From OLB6 sp964525565 (GTDB taxonomy: Bacteria; Bacteroidota; Ignavibacteria; Kapaibacteriales; Kapaibacteriaceae): a DNA stretch of 64,000 bases. Of the stretch, positions 62,276-64,000 are shown piece after piece (the first letter of the stretch is position 1; each line of letters starts with the position of its first letter). The DNA lies in NCBI GenBank assembly GCA_964525565.1, contig CAZGHI010000004.1, forward strand, positions 25,337-89,336, given 5' to 3'. A program made the translations under genes and the position numbers. The notes below the pieces were generated by a model. The model saw nothing but the letters and a program-made list of their open reading frames with translations. It was not told the DNA's origin and searched no databases.

Positions 62276-64000
62276 ATGTGTGGATTTAGCGCAATTGCAG
62301 ACCGTACCATTACCAATGTTCAGGCTCGGGAGTACACCGAAGCGATGCTCAATGCAATGGCTCACAGGGGTCCCGACGCCCGGGGAATCGAGAACTACGG
62401 ACCGGTAACCCTCGGACACAACCGTCTGAGTATCATAGACCTCTCGGAAGCTGCCAATCAGCCAATGGTTCGGGACCACCTGGCCATTGTGTTTAATGGT
62501 GAGGTGTACAACTACGTCGAACTCCGACGAGAACTGGAAGGAGACGGCGCAACCTTTACAACCGGCAGCGACACAGAAGTTGTTCTACAGGCATACCGCA
62601 CCTGGGGAAGTGCTTGCGTGCAACGTTTTATTGGCATGTGGGCATTTGCTATATGGGACTCACGACAAAGTGTGCTGTTTTGCTCCCGCGATCGGTTTGG
62701 CATCAAGCCATTTCATTACGCTGTCAATCAGGGTCGTCTGTACATCGCCAGCGAGATCAAAGCACTGCGAAAAACACCCTTGGTAAGCAGTACTCTGAAT
62801 TCCGATCAGATTGCTCGTGGCCTCTACGTAGGCTGGATGCACCATTGGAATGAAACATACTTTGCCGATGTACAAGCGTTGCCTGCCGGCCACAACCTCC
62901 TGTGGAAGAATAATGCAGTACACATCGAACAGTACAGTACGATCCTCACCGGCAGTCTCAGCCCCTTATCGTTTGCCGAGCATGCAGAACAGTTCCGCGA
63001 GCTATTCATTGATTCCATTAGGCTTACCTCCCGTCGTGACGTGCCAATGGGAGTGTGTCTAAGTGGAGGACTCGACAGCACCTCGATAGCATGTGCCCTT
63101 GCTGCGGCCACGAACGAACATCAAATAAAAACGTTTACGGCCTACTACACAGGCACTGGTGATGTTGACGAACGACCTTACATTGATCACGTTTTACGGA
63201 CCTATCCACAGATACAGCCTTACTATATCTCTCCGACGGACGTGCAGGTTGCTGAGGCAATGGAGCGGATTGTTGCAATGATGGATGCGCCAATACCCTC
63301 GAGTAGTTATATCAGCCAGTACTTCGTGATGCAGCTTGCTGCGGAACATGGCGTGAAGGTCGTGCTGGATGGGCAAGGTTCGGACGAGATCATGGGCGGG
63401 TACATGCATTCCATGTACCGCGTGATTGCCGATTTGCTACGTGATGGGCACCCTATACGCGCTGTTACCGAGTGGCAGGCTCACACAAAACGTCAGCACT
63501 ACTCGCTAACCAAGAGGGCTAGCGTGCTGGCGAAAAGTGTGCTAACTCTGCTGCGTGATGAGCACGACTTGTATAGCCTGGAGTTCAGGCATACGTATCC
63601 GTGGGTAATGAACTCTCATCCTTCAACCATATCGCTGCGGTTGGAAAACCCTCATGGATCGCGTTTGAACACCTTTTTATACAATTTGATGTATGTAACG
63701 TTGCTGCCAACGCTGCTCCATACCGAAGACCTGAACAGCATGGCCTTCAGTATTGAAAGTCGTGTACCATTTTTAGACCATCGCTTGGTGCAATTCTGTT
63801 TTTCGCTCCCGAATGAACACAAGGTACACAAAGGAGAAACAAAACGAATTCTTCGTGCAGCTATGCGTGGCCTTGTTCCAGATGCCGTGCTTGATAGAAA
63901 GGACAAAACGGGTTTTATCACCCCGGGTCACACGAAGTGGCTTCGTGGAGCACTCAGCCATAGGGTACATGAATCGTGGGATGTTGTGTACCCATACGTA
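62276..64000 (+). CDS. asnB: Asparagine synthase (glutamine-hydrolysing), cut by window end
   Basis: 575 codons are present with no stop. The initiating Met-Cys gives the N-terminal nucleophile C2 after removal of Met, and the start MCGFSAIADR has no alternative. The class II glutaminase domain shows NAMAHRGPDARG, HNRLSIIDLS, FNGEVYNY and CSRDRFGIKP. The synthase domain has the PP-loop LSGGLDSTSIA, GQGSDEIMGGY and SIESRVPFLDHRLVQF. AsnB-like enzymes in glycan clusters often amidate uronic acids or make surface amino-sugar derivatives. It is divergent from the heparinase-flippase operon, so such a role is plausible, but plain asparagine synthesis is possible. Confidence 0.92.
   Translation, partial: MCGFSAIADRTITNVQAREYTEAMLNAMAHRGPDARGIENYGPVTLGHNRLSIIDLSEAANQPMVRDHLAIVFNGEVYNYVELRRELEGDGATFTTGSDTEVVLQAYRTWGSACVQRFIGMWAFAIWDSRQSVLFCSRDRFGIKPFHYAVNQGRLYIASEIKALRKTPLVSSTLNSDQIARGLYVGWMHHWNETYFADVQALPAGHNLLWKNNAVHIEQYSTILTGSLSPLSFAEHAEQFRELFIDSIRLTSRRDVPMGVCLSGGLDSTSIACALAAATNEHQIKTFTAYYTGTGDVDERPYIDHVLRTYPQIQPYYISPTDVQVAEAMERIVAMMDAPIPSSSYISQYFVMQLAAEHGVKVVLDGQGSDEIMGGYMHSMYRVIADLLRDGHPIRAVTEWQAHTKRQHYSLTKRASVLAKSVLTLLRDEHDLYSLEFRHTYPWVMNSHPSTISLRLENPHGSRLNTFLYNLMYVTLLPTLLHTEDLNSMAFSIESRVPFLDHRLVQFCFSLPNEHKVHKGETKRILRAAMRGLVPDAVLDRKDKTGFITPGHTKWLRGALSHRVHESWDVVYPYV

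Noticed and set aside
1..64000. CRISPR arrays, insertion sequences, phage genes, tRNA or rRNA genes
   Set aside because: Regularly spaced repeats, transposase or integrase motifs, and cloverleaf or rRNA sequence were looked for in the intergenic regions and not seen.

Overview
The window looks like a draft-assembly scaffold, roughly half G+C, from a Gram-negative bacterium of the Fibrobacterota-Chlorobiota-Bacteroidota (FCB) group. The best fit by inference is a Kapabacteria/Chlorobiota-like lineage. The signs are: a class B (Bacteroidota-type) succinate dehydrogenase; a GldL/GldM-like pair of type IX secretion (T9SS) motor genes; several large secreted proteins with T9SS-type C-terminal sorting domains; TonB, Omp85 and OmpA outer-membrane proteins; and a recurring promoter element TAnnTTTG, the -7 box known from Bacteroidota, often only 3-6 bases before the start codon. 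Nine runs of N break the scaffold. Seven lie inside genes, and one edge carries 25 bases of Illumina adapter (58452-58476).

Layout, 1-16 kb: sdhC-sdhA-sdhB (minus, sdhB cut by the window start); an ABC ATPase and mltG (plus); the gldL/gldM-like pair (minus); a giant SBBP/Ig-like T9SS cargo followed by an outer-membrane barrel; prfC; a secreted serine hydrolase. 16-24 kb (minus): a DUF1835 protein, YceI-pirin behind an operator-like palindrome, and a tightly overlapping operon tsaC-ptsH-ptsI-omp85-deoC. 24-37 kb (plus): glgP, a DUF4397 T9SS cargo, ffh-rpsP with a clear terminator, a membrane protein, a lipoprotein, an FG-GAP/fibronectin T9SS-like protein, and a UDP-glucuronate decarboxylase with a divergent CDF transporter. 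37-45 kb (minus): glycosyltransferase 9 and an oxidoreductase, dnaB, a WD40 secreted protein and a double-OmpA barrel protein. 45-51 kb: STAS protein, fatty-acid hydroxylase with an orphan nuoC, SET-domain protein, and a TonB receptor under a TPP riboswitch with an outer-membrane barrel upstream. 51-64 kb: murA and a degenerate EnvC-like protein; LCP lipoprotein, mazG and an orphan paaA; a HmuY-like lipoprotein; lptF/G; ftsX; a flippase and heparinase-like gene divergent from an asparagine synthase (cut by the window end).

Much of the content is envelope biology: peptidoglycan (mltG, murA, EnvC-like, LCP, ftsX), lipopolysaccharide and polysaccharide (lptF/G, GT9, uxs-like, flippase, heparinase-like, asnB), outer-membrane assembly and T9SS export. 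The most interesting pattern is that two homologous outer-membrane barrels sharing a Pro-Thr-Cys-Cys motif each directly follow a T9SS-cargo-like gene (7261-13131 and 37036-41234). This suggests an undescribed cargo/barrel pairing, analogous to but distinct from SprB/SprF.
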